Under the pieces are notes generated by a model that saw nothing but the letters and a program-made list of their open reading frames with translations, made no database searches and was not told the DNA's origin. From contig CAJYAD010000016.1 of assembly GCA_913064775.1 (NCBI GenBank), positions 1-64,000 on the forward strand: a DNA stretch of 64,000 nucleotides, in the 5' to 3' direction. Below are positions 34,648-43,362 of this stretch, one piece after another. Both the position numbers and the translations under genes were made by a program. Source of the stretch: an uncultured Albidovulum sp. (lineage in GTDB: Bacteria > Pseudomonadota > Alphaproteobacteria > Rhodobacterales > Rhodobacteraceae). The stretch's first letter is position 1. The number at the start of each line of letters is the position of its first letter.

Positions 34648-35960
34648 GAGGCGCCCGCGGCCTTCGCCATTGGCGGCAGATCGGCGAGCGGATCGTCCAG
34701 CGGGTCAAGCGGATCGGGCAGCGCGATGCCCATCGGCTCGGGCAGCGGCAGGTCCAGCCCCTCGCCCAACCCGTCAATCTGCAGCCCGCCCAAGTCGCCG
34801 CCCAGACCGCCGCCCAAGTCGTCGCCGCCCATGTCGCCGCCCATGTCGTCGCCCATCGGCAGCGCCATTGGCAGCGCCCCCCCGTCATCCCCCGAAAGGG
34901 GGAGCGAAAGCCCCGGCTCCGGCAGCAGATCGGCCTCTCCCAGACCCAGCGAGGGCAAGCCGCCCCCGGCCTCCGGCGCCACAAGCGGTGCCGCGTCCAT
35001 CGATGCGCCGGGCATGTCCATGGCCGTGCCGGAGCCTCGCGATTGCGGAGTTAGAGTCAGACGCACCGCGCGCATGCCACGGTTCTGTCCCAGACGGCCC
35101 GCGCCAAGGCGGCGGCCATCGATCGCTTCCAACTCGATCCGCTCCAACTGCTCTGCGGGAACCGGGATCATATCGCCCTCCGCCAGTTGCATGACGGCCG
35201 ACAACGGCAGGCGCAATCTGTGAAGAACCGCCGAAACCTCTGCCTCGGCTGCCATGACGGCGTCTTCCAGCGCGCGGGTCCATTCCTTGTGCGCGCGCTC
35301 ATCGGGCTGGGCAGAGGCAGAGGCGGCCTGCGCGGGCGCTGCTCCCCGCCCCTCGGCCGGAAGCGCCAGCAGGATCGCCCCGCTGCGCCCGCCGTCGCCC
35401 AGGGCCACCGTGACCGTGAACACGCGGTAGGCGATGTCCTCGAGCAACAGGCCCAGCGGGCGCGGATCGTCAAGGAAAGAGGCAAAGTGGAACCCGCCAG
35501 CCCAGACGATATCTGACGTATCGGCCAGTTCCTCATTCAGTTCGGTCAGTGCCTGGTCGACCAGCCCGACGGTCATTGCCGCATCGGTGCGCGTGGGTTT
35601 GCGTGGCGGGCGCTCATCCTTCGCCAGGCGGCCGGTGGTCTGCACCTCGACGATGCCCGACAGCACCGGCGGCGCGACCGCGACCAGGCCCAGGCCTTCG
35701 GCCGGGCCCTCAAGCATCGCGAGAAGCGCGTGATCGGGGATCATGTCCAAGAGCTCGGCCAGGACATGGCGGCCGTCGGTCAGTTCCGTAACCCGCAGGT
35801 CGAGCCCGGGCACCCCCTGCCCGGCCCGTGCCAGCGCCATGCGCACCGCCCGCTCAGGCCTCAGGCCAGCCCCTTCGCCCGCAGGCCGTCCGGCGACGGC
35901 CTTGCGCCGCAGGGCCGAGCGTGCCTGCCCGGTCGCGCCCTCCTGTTCCGATTCAGACAT
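34644..35960 (-). CDS. FliM/FliN-domain (flagellar switch-like) protein, orphan
   Basis: A 438-residue protein. Residues about 25-330 follow the FliM-like layout of Rhodobacterales ('RKAVAGRPAGEGAGLRPER' early, 'LADTSDIVWAGGFHFASFLD' in the middle). A FliN/SpoA-type beta domain ('LRLPLSAVMQLAEGDMIPVP') spans about 285-345. The last ~110 residues are low complexity, rich in Gly/Asp/Leu/Pro with repeated 'GDDMGGDMGGDDLGG'-like units. No flagellar genes are adjacent. The start at 35960 gives 'MSESEQEG'. Upstream, GTAACCAT (complement of 36010-36017) resembles a CtrA half-site. A motility or switch-like role is likely but unproven. Confidence 0.75.
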   Translation of the reverse strand: MSESEQEGATGQARSALRRKAVAGRPAGEGAGLRPERAVRMALARAGQGVPGLDLRVTELTDGRHVLAELLDMIPDHALLAMLEGPAEGLGLVAVAPPVLSGIVEVQTTGRLAKDERPPRKPTRTDAAMTVGLVDQALTELNEELADTSDIVWAGGFHFASFLDDPRPLGLLLEDIAYRVFTVTVALGDGGRSGAILLALPAEGRGAAPAQAASASAQPDERAHKEWTRALEDAVMAAEAEVSAVLHRLRLPLSAVMQLAEGDMIPVPAEQLERIELEAIDGRRLGAGRLGQNRGMRAVRLTLTPQSRGSGTAMDMPGASMDAAPLVAPEAGGGLPSLGLGEADLLPEPGLSLPLSGDDGGALPMALPMGDDMGGDMGGDDLGGGLGGDLGGLQIDGLGEGLDLPLPEPMGIALPDPLDPLDDPLADLPPMAKAAGAS

Positions 35961-36100
35961 TGCGATTATCCTGCCAACCCAACAAGTTGTGTCAGATCGA
36001 GGTTGAGGAATGGTTACCGCCGCATGGAACGCCGACCGCAGACCATGCGGCTGGACGGTCATGGCGGGGCTGGCTGGGCGAGGCCGCCGAAGCTGGGCGA

Positions 36101-38791
36101 TCAGGCGGCTTTGGCGGCTGGCAAGGGCAGGGTGACGCGGAACGCAGCACCGCCCTGGCCCGGAACATAGGTGATCGCGCCCCCCATGCGGGCCATGATC
36201 TCGCGGCAGATCGCCAGACCCAGCCCGGCGCCGCCTGCATGCGAGCTATCGCCAAGCCGGGCGAATTTCTCGAAGATGATCGTCTGGGCATCGGCCGGAA
36301 TACCCGCGCCGTTGTCGGCGAATTCCACCTCGACCCGACCGTCGCGCCGACGCACCGAGATGCGCAGCCGTGGGCGGGCCGCGTCGCAATATTTGCGCGC
36401 ATTCGACACCAGATTGATGAACACCTGCGACAGCCGGTCGGGATCGGTGGTCAGTTCGACCATCTCGGCGGCGCGGTCGCGCTCGATCACCCAGTCGCGG
36501 CGGGTGTCGCCGGCATGGCCCGCCGCCGCCAGCGCCCGGTCGATCAGCGTCTGCAGCATCACGCGCTCTGAGGTCAGGCGCACCTTGCCATTTTCCAGCA
36601 CGCTCAGATCCAGCAGATCGTCGAGCAGCCGCGTCAGCCGCAGCGCCTCGGCATGGATGACGCCGGCGAAACGGGCGCGCTCGGCCCCATCCAGCCCCCC
36701 CTCCATCAGGATCTCGGAGAACGCGCGGATCGAGGTCATCGGGGTGCGCAGCTCATGGCTGATCTGGCTGAGAAAGGCGTCCTTTTGCACCGACAGCTTG
36801 GTCAGCTTGGCGTTGGCCTCGCGCAGGGCGCGGGCGGTGCGGGCGAGTTCCTCGGACTTCACCTCGATCTGGCTGGAATATTCCATGATCTGGGCGGTCT
36901 CGTTGGCCACCGCCATCAGGTCCTCGACCGACACCGCAGCGCCTCCGACGATCTGCGCCACCATCGCATGCGCCGTGGCCCCGCCCACCGAACCGGCCAG
37001 ACGGCGTTCCAGACTTTCCAGAAAATCGGGGGTGGTGTCGGGCAGGTAGCCAGCCTTGCCCTGAGCCCGCGCGGCGCCCAGAAAGAAGGCTTGGGTCTCT
37101 TCCGCGCCCAGAATGCGCTGCGCCATGACCAAGAGATCCTCGGCCTCGGCGGTGCCGCGCGCCCAGCCACGGGTGCCGCCGGCCTGATCGAACGCATTGA
37201 CGAATTGCGCGCCCTGCAGGCGTTCGACCGGCTGCGGAAAGGTCAGAAGCGAGCCCAGGCACAGCGCCAGCGTGTTCGCGGACAGTGACCAGAACAGCGC
37301 ATGCAGCAAGGGATCCGATCCGGTGATCCCGAACAGCGCATGCGGCCGCAGCCACCCAATGCCGAACGGGCCGTGGGCCATCACCTGCGCTGAGATCAGC
37401 GCATTGTCGCCAAAACTGGGCAGGAACAGGGTGTAAAGCCAGACCGCAAAGCCCAGCATCAGCCCCGCCGCAGCCCCCGCCCGGGTGGCGCCGCGCCAAT
37501 AAAGGCCGCCCAGCATCGCCGGCAGCACCTGCGCCGCCCCGGCAAAGCTGATCAGCCCGATCGAGGCCAGCGCCGCCCCGCCGCCCGAGAACCGGTAATA
37601 GGCATAGCCCAGCGCCAGCACCCCGCCGATCGACAGCCGCCGCGCCCGCAGAATGATCGCCCGCACGTCGCCCGATTGCGTCGCCTGCCCGTGCCGCGCG
37701 GCCAGCCACAGCGGCATCACCACATGGTTCGACACCATCGTTGCCAGCGCAATCGCCGCCACGATCACCATCGCCGTGGCGGAGGAAAAGCCGCCCAGGA
37801 ACGCCAGCATCGCCAGCCAGCCGCGATCCATGTGCAGCGGCAGCGTCAGCACCAGAAGGTCGGGGTTCGACCCCGCCGGCAGGGTTTCCGTCCCGACCAC
37901 CGCGATCGGCAGCACGAACAGGCACATCAGGAACAGATAGGCCGGAAAGGCCCAGGCGGCGGTGACAAGGTGGCGCTCGTCCGCGTTCTCGACCACCAGC
38001 ACCTGAAACATCCGCGGCAGGGTGATCACCGCCGCTGCCGACAGGAAGGTGATCCCCGCCCAGCGCGCCGGATGCATGTGCCATTGGGCAAGCGGCGAGG
38101 CCTCGATCCGCGCCAGGATATCCGCCGGGCCATTCGCCACCCCCCAGACCACGAAGATCCCCACCGCCAGCAGCGCCACAAGCTTTACCACCGCCTCGAC
38201 CGCGATCGCGGTGACCACGCCTTGATGCTGCTCATTCGCGTCCAGCGCGCGGGTGCCGAAGAAGATGGTGAACACCGCCAGCCCCGCAGCCACCCACAGC
38301 GCGGTGATGCGCGGGTCGGGAATCCGGCCGGCCTCTCCCGCAGCCGAGGCGAAGGCGCCGAAGCTGAGGGTCACCGATTGCAGTTGCAGCGCGATATAGG
38401 GGGTGGCGGCGACCACCGCCATCAGCGTCACGATCACCCCCAGCGCGTTCGACTTGCCATAGCGCGATGAGATCAGATCGGCGATCGAGGTGATCCGCTG
38501 GGTCTTGCCGATCCGCACCAGCTTGCGCAGCAGCGACCACCAGCCGATGAACACCAGCGTCGGCCCAAGGTAGATGGTGACGAATTCCAGGCCAGAGCGC
38601 GCCGCCGACCCCACCGCGCCGTAGAAGGTCCAGGCGGTGCAGTAGATCGACAGCGACAGGGTGTAGACCCAGGGGCTGCGCAGCCAGCCGATGCCCCCGG
38701 CAGCGGCCCGGCGCTCCACCGCGAAGGCCACGAAGAACAGGAAAAACACATAGCCCAGGCAGCTGAGCACCAAGATGTTGAACGGGATCAT
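36101..38791 (-). CDS. Sensor histidine kinase fused to a sodium/solute symporter domain
   Basis: An 896-residue hybrid. The N-terminal ~480 residues have about 13 membrane helices of the sodium/solute symporter (SLC5) fold ('YTLSLSIYCTAWTFYGAVGS'). A linker of the STAC type follows (about 545-600), then a coiled-coil, the phospho-accepting His in 'SQISHELRTPMTSIRAFSEI', and a HATPase domain with 'NLVSNARKY', 'DNGAGIP' and 'GAGLGLAICREIM'. This is the CbrA/CrbS architecture that couples nutrient sensing to signalling. The start overlaps the preceding gene (ATGA); with the small membrane protein and the receiver protein it forms a three-gene operon. Confidence 0.93.
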   Translation of the reverse strand: MIPFNILVLSCLGYVFFLFFVAFAVERRAAAGGIGWLRSPWVYTLSLSIYCTAWTFYGAVGSAARSGLEFVTIYLGPTLVFIGWWSLLRKLVRIGKTQRITSIADLISSRYGKSNALGVIVTLMAVVAATPYIALQLQSVTLSFGAFASAAGEAGRIPDPRITALWVAAGLAVFTIFFGTRALDANEQHQGVVTAIAVEAVVKLVALLAVGIFVVWGVANGPADILARIEASPLAQWHMHPARWAGITFLSAAAVITLPRMFQVLVVENADERHLVTAAWAFPAYLFLMCLFVLPIAVVGTETLPAGSNPDLLVLTLPLHMDRGWLAMLAFLGGFSSATAMVIVAAIALATMVSNHVVMPLWLAARHGQATQSGDVRAIILRARRLSIGGVLALGYAYYRFSGGGAALASIGLISFAGAAQVLPAMLGGLYWRGATRAGAAAGLMLGFAVWLYTLFLPSFGDNALISAQVMAHGPFGIGWLRPHALFGITGSDPLLHALFWSLSANTLALCLGSLLTFPQPVERLQGAQFVNAFDQAGGTRGWARGTAEAEDLLVMAQRILGAEETQAFFLGAARAQGKAGYLPDTTPDFLESLERRLAGSVGGATAHAMVAQIVGGAAVSVEDLMAVANETAQIMEYSSQIEVKSEELARTARALREANAKLTKLSVQKDAFLSQISHELRTPMTSIRAFSEILMEGGLDGAERARFAGVIHAEALRLTRLLDDLLDLSVLENGKVRLTSERVMLQTLIDRALAAAGHAGDTRRDWVIERDRAAEMVELTTDPDRLSQVFINLVSNARKYCDAARPRLRISVRRRDGRVEVEFADNGAGIPADAQTIIFEKFARLGDSSHAGGAGLGLAICREIMARMGGAITYVPGQGGAAFRVTLPLPAAKAA

Positions 38792-39111
38792 GTGCCGTGC
38801 CTGTCGGCGGGTTCGGCGCCGGGTTCGGTGACCGGCGTCTCAGCGGGACCGGTGGCCGGCGGGACCTCGGGGGCGCGCATCAGGGCGCGCGAGATCACGA
38901 AGGCCGCGACGATCAGCCCGGCCCAGACGACGATCAGGTAGATCCCGTCGCTGGCCGTCGATCGGGCGCCGCCGTCCGCGCCGCCCCAAAGCACCGGGAT
39001 CAGGAACAAAAAGGCCCCCAGGAAGGGCAGCAGCCGCGCCGCATCCATCAGCCGCCGGCGCCGGTAGCTTTGCCGCGCCAGAAACAGCGGCTGCGCCGAA
39101 GGCGGCTTCAC
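38788..39111 (-). CDS. Small membrane protein of the kinase operon
   Basis: A 107-residue protein with two hydrophobic helices (about residues 24-45 and 55-78) and a proline/glutamate-rich C-terminus. It starts at a GTG overlapping the response-regulator stop (GTGA), and its stop overlaps the kinase start (ATGA), so all three are translationally coupled. An internal ATG at residue 22 is an alternative start. I do not recognise a family; a helper of the kinase is inferred only from operon structure. Confidence 0.75.
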   Translation of the reverse strand: MKPPSAQPLFLARQSYRRRRLMDAARLLPFLGAFLFLIPVLWGGADGGARSTASDGIYLIVVWAGLIVAAFVISRALMRAPEVPPATGPAETPVTEPGAEPADRHGT

Positions 39112-39476
39112 GCCGGCCCCAACGCCCGCACGGCGTCGAGGATCTCGGTATTGGCGAAGGGCTTGGTCATGAAACGCGTGGCGCCCAGGCGCGCGGCCTG
39201 TTCGCGGTCGCGCTCCTGCCCCTTGGCGGTCAGCATCAGGACCGGCAGCGCGGCAAGGCCCGGATCGGCGCGCAATTCCTGCAGCACCTCGAAGCCCGAG
39301 CGCCCGGGCAGCATCACATCCAGCACCACCACATCGGGCCGCGCCCCCCGGATCGCCGCCACCGCGTCGGCGCCGTCAGAATGCGCGCTGACCTGCCAGC
39401 CGTCCCGCGTCAGGATGAAGCGGATCGCCTCGATGATATTCGGCTCATCCTCGATCAGAAGGACATGCTTGGCCAT
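39108..39476 (-). CDS. Single-domain response regulator
   Basis: A 122-residue CheY-like receiver with no output domain. The acidic pair is Glu9/Asp10 ('LLIEDEPNI'), the phospho-acceptor Asp53 in 'VVVLDVMLPGRSG', the Thr in 'VLMLTAKGQE' and the Lys in 'FMTKPFANTE'. It is the first gene of the operon with the symporter-fused kinase and is its most likely phosphorylation target. How the signal leaves the receiver is not evident. Confidence 0.92.
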   Translation of the reverse strand: MAKHVLLIEDEPNIIEAIRFILTRDGWQVSAHSDGADAVAAIRGARPDVVVLDVMLPGRSGFEVLQELRADPGLAALPVLMLTAKGQERDREQAARLGATRFMTKPFANTEILDAVRALGPA

Positions 39477-39556
39477 CCGCTGCTCCCCCCTACTCTCCTC
39501 TGAGTGAAACTATCGCGAATAGGGCGCGGGCTGTCAAAAGAACCTTCGCCGCAGGC

Positions 39557-40933
39557 TTAGCCGCCGTCGCCCAGAATCGAGGGCTCGCGCCGGGCCGGGC
39601 AGGCCGCGCGCGCGCAGATCCGGCACGAGGCCCCGACCGCCTGCGCCGGCGCCGTCGCGGGGCCGTCATCGGGCAGGATCAGCATCCATGCCTCGACCAC
39701 CGGGGGGGTGTCGAAGCCGCCGGGATAGGCGGGCTGGCAATAGGCGTAGCCCAGAAACCGGCGCTGGCCGCGGCCGGACATCTCTATCGGCGTGCGGATC
39801 GGCGTGACCGGCCGCGCCAGCGCCTGATACAGCGGCCAGAGCGAACAGCCCGGGCCGAAGCGCGGCAGCACGAAACCCTCCGCCGGCTTGCGAAAGATCA
39901 GCGCGCCAGAGCCGTCGCAGGCCACCAGCCCGATCCGCCCCGGTTCGGCCAGTTCGCCCCCCGTCCCTGCGCTGGCCCCCGTCCCCGCGCCAGCCCCACC
40001 CCCCGGCGGCAGCGCGGCGAGACGGCGAAACACCAGCGGCAGCGGCAGCCCGAAGCGTTCGGCCAGACGGCCCGGATCGGGGCCCAGATCGGCCAGCGCC
40101 GCCAGCAGCGCCGGCATCGGCAGCGCCGCCGCATCCGTGCTGTAGCGCCGGGCATAGGCCGCGACCAGACGGCGCGCAGCGGCGGGAAGCTCGGGGGCCA
40201 GCGCCTCGGGGTCAGGGGGCGCGGCACCTTCGCATTCCGCCAGATGGTAGCCGCGCGCCTCAAGCCAGCCCTCAAACGCCTCCTGCGGCGAGACCACGCC
40301 CTGTTCGCGCGTGCGCGGCGTGTCGAGGTAAGAGACCAGCGCCTCTGCCCCCTCGGCCAGACGAACGCTTTCGTCCTCCAGATTGGCATGGAAACGAGCG
40401 CGCCATTCGGGCTCGATCTCGCCCTCCTCGGCCAGAATCGCGGCGGTCGAGCGCAGCGCGGTCACCGCCGAGAGGATGTCGTGCAGCGCGGCCGAAAGCG
40501 TCGGATCATGGGCCAACCGGTCGCTGAGCATCTCGACGCTGCGCTCAAGATGCCCGACCCGCCCCTGAAGCCCCGCCAGAAGGCCGGCCCAGCCCGGGAA
40601 ACGGCCGACGAACTCCTCGATCCGGTCCAGCTCGGGCGCGCCGGGGGCGGCGGGGGAGGAGGCGGCAGCGGAGGCGCCGTCTGCTGCGGTCGCGGCCTCG
40701 CGCAGCCCGGCCAGTAGCGCCGCGCCGGCGCCTTCCGTCAATGCCGCAGGGTCGACCTTCAGCGCCTCGGCGATCTTGCGCAGCAGCGCCGCGCCGACAT
40801 TGCGGCGGTTGTGTTCGATCAGATTGAGATAGGAGGCAGAGATCCCGACCAGCCGCGCAAGATCGACCTGCCGCAGCCCGTCCGCGGTGCGCCTTTCGCG
40901 TATCCGGCTGCCTGCAAGCGCCTGACGCGGCAT
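39557..40933 (-). CDS. ScfR-type (short-chain fatty acyl-CoA) transcriptional regulator
   Basis: A 458-residue regulator with an N-terminal XRE helix-turn-helix (residues about 8-62: 'GLRQVDLARLVGISASYLNL') and a C-terminal DUF2083-type domain ending in a cysteine cluster ('ASCRICARAACPARRE'). ScfR proteins such as PccR respond to short acyl-CoAs and control propionate or acetate assimilation genes. An Ala/Gly-rich low-complexity insert occurs near residues 320-335. The ATG at 40933 is preferred over an upstream TTG at 40987. The promoter gap toward the DUF347 gene carries inverted repeats. Confidence 0.88.
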   Translation of the reverse strand: MPRQALAGSRIRERRTADGLRQVDLARLVGISASYLNLIEHNRRNVGAALLRKIAEALKVDPAALTEGAGAALLAGLREAATAADGASAAASSPAAPGAPELDRIEEFVGRFPGWAGLLAGLQGRVGHLERSVEMLSDRLAHDPTLSAALHDILSAVTALRSTAAILAEEGEIEPEWRARFHANLEDESVRLAEGAEALVSYLDTPRTREQGVVSPQEAFEGWLEARGYHLAECEGAAPPDPEALAPELPAAARRLVAAYARRYSTDAAALPMPALLAALADLGPDPGRLAERFGLPLPLVFRRLAALPPGGGAGAGTGASAGTGGELAEPGRIGLVACDGSGALIFRKPAEGFVLPRFGPGCSLWPLYQALARPVTPIRTPIEMSGRGQRRFLGYAYCQPAYPGGFDTPPVVEAWMLILPDDGPATAPAQAVGASCRICARAACPARREPSILGDGG

Positions 40934-41053
40934 CTGGCCCCTCCTGTTCTCTCGGCCAAACTTGACAGTAAATTTCCGTTTGGACAATTGGTTATGGGGT
41001 CATTTTCCCGTGGATTTACAAACTGAAGAAGCCTGCCTTGGGCAAAGACCGAA

Positions 41054-41073
41054 ATCTTACCGCGAAGTAAGAT
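41054..41073. promoter_or_regulatory. Perfect inverted repeat upstream of the DUF347 gene
   Basis: ATCTTAC (41054-41060) and GTAAGAT (41067-41073) form a perfect 7-base inverted repeat with a CGCGAA spacer, 82 bases upstream of the DUF347 start and 120 bases from the divergent ScfR start. It has the look of a dimeric repressor operator; the regulator is not identified. Confidence 0.4.
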
Positions 41074-41154
41074 CGGCGAAAGGCTTCGATGAGTTGGCCG
41101 CGCCAGTATCGCGCCAAGTCACACCCCAAGACCATGCAATGAACGAGAGACGAC

Positions 41155-41937
41155 ATGAATTCAATCAAACAGGACGTCCTGACCAAGGTGCCCGCGGTGA
41201 CGCTGGGCTTCTGGATCATCAAGATCGCCGCGACCACGCTGGGCGAAACCGGAGGCGACACCCTCAGCATGACGCTGAACTGGGGCTATCTGGCCGCCAC
41301 CGGGTTATTTCTGTCGCTGCTGGTGGTGCTTGTCGCGGCCCAGATCATGGCCCGGAAGTTCCACCCGGCGCTGTATTGGGCGACCATCGTCGCCTCGACC
41401 ACAGCGGGGACGACCATGGCGGATTTCGCCGACCGCTCGCTTGGGATCGGCTATGCTGGCGGGACGACGGTGCTGCTGACCTCGCTTCTGGCAGTGCTGG
41501 GGCTTTGGTACTGGGCGCTCGGCTCGATCTCGGTCGAGACGGTCAAGACACCCAAGACCGAAGCCTTCTACTGGGCCGCGATCACGCTGTCGCAGACGCT
41601 GGGCACCGCGCTGGGCGACTGGATGGCGGATTCGACCGGGCTTGGCTATGAGGGCGGTGCGCTGGTGTTCTCGGCCGCGATCGCGCTGGTCGCCATCGCC
41701 TACTACCGCACCCGCATCTCGACCGTGCTGCTGTTCTGGGCCGCGTTCATCCTGACCCGGCCGCTGGGCGCCACGGTGGGCGATTTCCTTGACAAGCCGA
41801 TCAGCCATGGCGGGCTCGACCTCAGCCGACCGCTGGCCTCGGCGGTGATCGGGGGCTTCATGGTGGCCTGCATCCTGATCTTCCCGCAACGCGCCGGCCG
41901 CCATCCGGGCGAAACCCCCGACGCCATCGCGCAGTAG
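41155..41937 (+). CDS. DUF347 (COG4705-like) repeat membrane protein
   Basis: A 260-residue membrane protein with about eight helices arranged as DUF347 repeats: 'FWIIKIAATTLGETGGDTLS', 'TTAGTTMADFADRSLGIGY', 'TLSQTLGTALGDWMADSTGL' and 'FILTRPLGATVGDFLDKP' are the four repeated Thr-x-Gly-(x)-Thr/Asp motifs. The function is not established; conserved acidic residues within helices suggest ion transport, which is an inference. Divergent from the ScfR regulator. Confidence 0.85.
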   Translation: MNSIKQDVLTKVPAVTLGFWIIKIAATTLGETGGDTLSMTLNWGYLAATGLFLSLLVVLVAAQIMARKFHPALYWATIVASTTAGTTMADFADRSLGIGYAGGTTVLLTSLLAVLGLWYWALGSISVETVKTPKTEAFYWAAITLSQTLGTALGDWMADSTGLGYEGGALVFSAAIALVAIAYYRTRISTVLLFWAAFILTRPLGATVGDFLDKPISHGGLDLSRPLASAVIGGFMVACILIFPQRAGRHPGETPDAIAQ

Positions 41938-42002
41938 CGCCCCCTTCCCCCCGGCCCCGGCCCCGCCACAGGCACGCGGGTCGGGGCGCGTTTCCCGACG
42001 CA

Positions 42003-42103
42003 TAATCACGGTTGCGTGATTACTTGTGAAAACGCGTGTGTCGTGCAAAACTCTTCGTACCGAGGAGGATTTCGACCTGCACCGCCATCCCGCGCCACGG
42101 GAT
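42003..42103 (+). promoter_or_regulatory. Inverted repeat and leader hairpin upstream of the TRAP operon
   Basis: TAATCAC (42003-42009) and GTGATTA (42016-42022) form a perfect inverted repeat with a 6-base spacer, likely an operator. Downstream, ATCCCG (42087-42092) and CGGGAT (42098-42103) make a perfect hairpin within the 5' leader, 66 bases before the first gene. The region 41938-42168 has no convincing gene. Confidence 0.45.
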
Positions 42104-42168
42104 CGCCGGTTTCGCCCTGCTCGGATCGGTCTTCGACCAACGAGGACCCGACAGAACCGGGAGGAACC

Positions 42169-43266
42169 ATGACCAAGCTGACAAATCGCAGAAATGCCTT
42201 GCGCACCCTGGCCGCCGCCAGCGTCGCGGGACTTGCCGCACCGCATATCGCCTCGGCCCAGGCCAAGGGCACGACCTGGAAGATCCAGTCCTCGTGGCCC
42301 GGCGGCGTGGGCTTGCAGACCTTCAAGGACTGGTCCGCCACCATCGTCGAGAAGACCGGGGGCGAGCTGGCCTTCCAGCCCTTCGGCGCCAATGACGTGG
42401 TCGGTGACTTCCAGCTTTATGACGCGGTGAAGAACGGCGTGCTGGACGCGGTGAACCCGTTCACCATCTATGCTCAGGGGATCATCCCGGCGGGCGTGTT
42501 CCTTAGCTCCTACCCGCTGGGCCTGCGCAACCCGCATGAATTCGACGTCTTCTACTACGGCCTCGGCGGGCTGGAGATGGCGCGAGAGCTTTACGCCGCG
42601 CAGGGGATGTATTTCGTGGGCCCCGTCCATCACGGGCCGAACATCATCCATTCCAAGGTGCCGATCCGTTCGATCGACGATTTCCGCGGCCGCAAGATGC
42701 GCCTGCCCGGCGGCATGGTCGCCGATGTCTTCGGCGAGATCGGCGCCGAGACCACGGTTCTGCCGGGGTCCGAGATCTTCCCCGCGCTGGAAAAGGGCAC
42801 CATCGACGTGGCCGATTATGTGGGTCCGGCGGTCAATTACGCGCTCGGCTTCAGCCAGGTGACCAAATATATCTCGATGGGACCGGCGGGGATGATGTCG
42901 CTCTACCAGCCGGTGGACATCATGGACATCACCGTGGGTATGGGCGCGTGGAACAAGCTGAGCCCGCAGATGAAGCAATTCGTCGAGATGGAAACCCATG
43001 TCTATTCCGACATGCATCACGCCGCGATCCAGAAGGCCGATCAGGCCGCCTGGGCGAAATTTGAGGCCGACGGCACCGAAGTGACCCGCCTCAGCCAGGA
43101 CGATGTTGAGCTGATGACCGAGGTCGCGGTGCCGATCTGGTTCAAATACGCCAACCGCGACAAATCCAGCGCCAGGATCTTCAAGACCCAGCTCGACTAC
43201 ATGATGTCGGGCTCGCTTGGCTATGTGACGCCCGAGCAGATCAAGGGGCTAGAGCTGAAGCTCTGA
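42169..43266 (+). CDS. TRAP transporter substrate-binding protein (TakP-like DctP)
   Basis: A 365-residue periplasmic binding protein. The N-terminus 'NRRNALRTLAAASVAGLAAP' with cleavage near 'ASAQA' is a twin-arginine-like export signal. The body resembles the TakP/alpha-keto-acid and lactate subgroup of DctP proteins ('WKIQSSWPGGVGLQTFKDWS', 'GGMVADVFGEIGAETTVLPG'). The conserved Arg of the carboxylate-binding site is expected in 'GRKMRLPGGM'. The likely substrate is a 2-oxo or hydroxy carboxylate, by family inference. GGAGGAACC precedes the ATG. First gene of the TRAP operon. Confidence 0.93.
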   Translation: MTKLTNRRNALRTLAAASVAGLAAPHIASAQAKGTTWKIQSSWPGGVGLQTFKDWSATIVEKTGGELAFQPFGANDVVGDFQLYDAVKNGVLDAVNPFTIYAQGIIPAGVFLSSYPLGLRNPHEFDVFYYGLGGLEMARELYAAQGMYFVGPVHHGPNIIHSKVPIRSIDDFRGRKMRLPGGMVADVFGEIGAETTVLPGSEIFPALEKGTIDVADYVGPAVNYALGFSQVTKYISMGPAGMMSLYQPVDIMDITVGMGAWNKLSPQMKQFVEMETHVYSDMHHAAIQKADQAAWAKFEADGTEVTRLSQDDVELMTEVAVPIWFKYANRDKSSARIFKTQLDYMMSGSLGYVTPEQIKGLELKL

Positions 43267-43362
43267 TCACTTCCGCATCCACCAGGTTCCGGGCCCGTGC
43301 GCTAACCGCATGGGCCCGTCATCGCTGACGGCCGGGCCGGCGCCTGGCAACGGGAGAGGGCC

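Noticed and set aside
34726..35223. Serine/proline-rich plus-strand frame opposite the FliM-like tail
   Set aside because: It is the complement of the Gly/Asp low-complexity tail and has no independent support.
41305..43020. 571-codon open frame antisense to DUF347 and the TRAP binding protein
   Set aside because: It crosses two unrelated genes and the intergenic region; no ribosome-binding site or recognisable motif.
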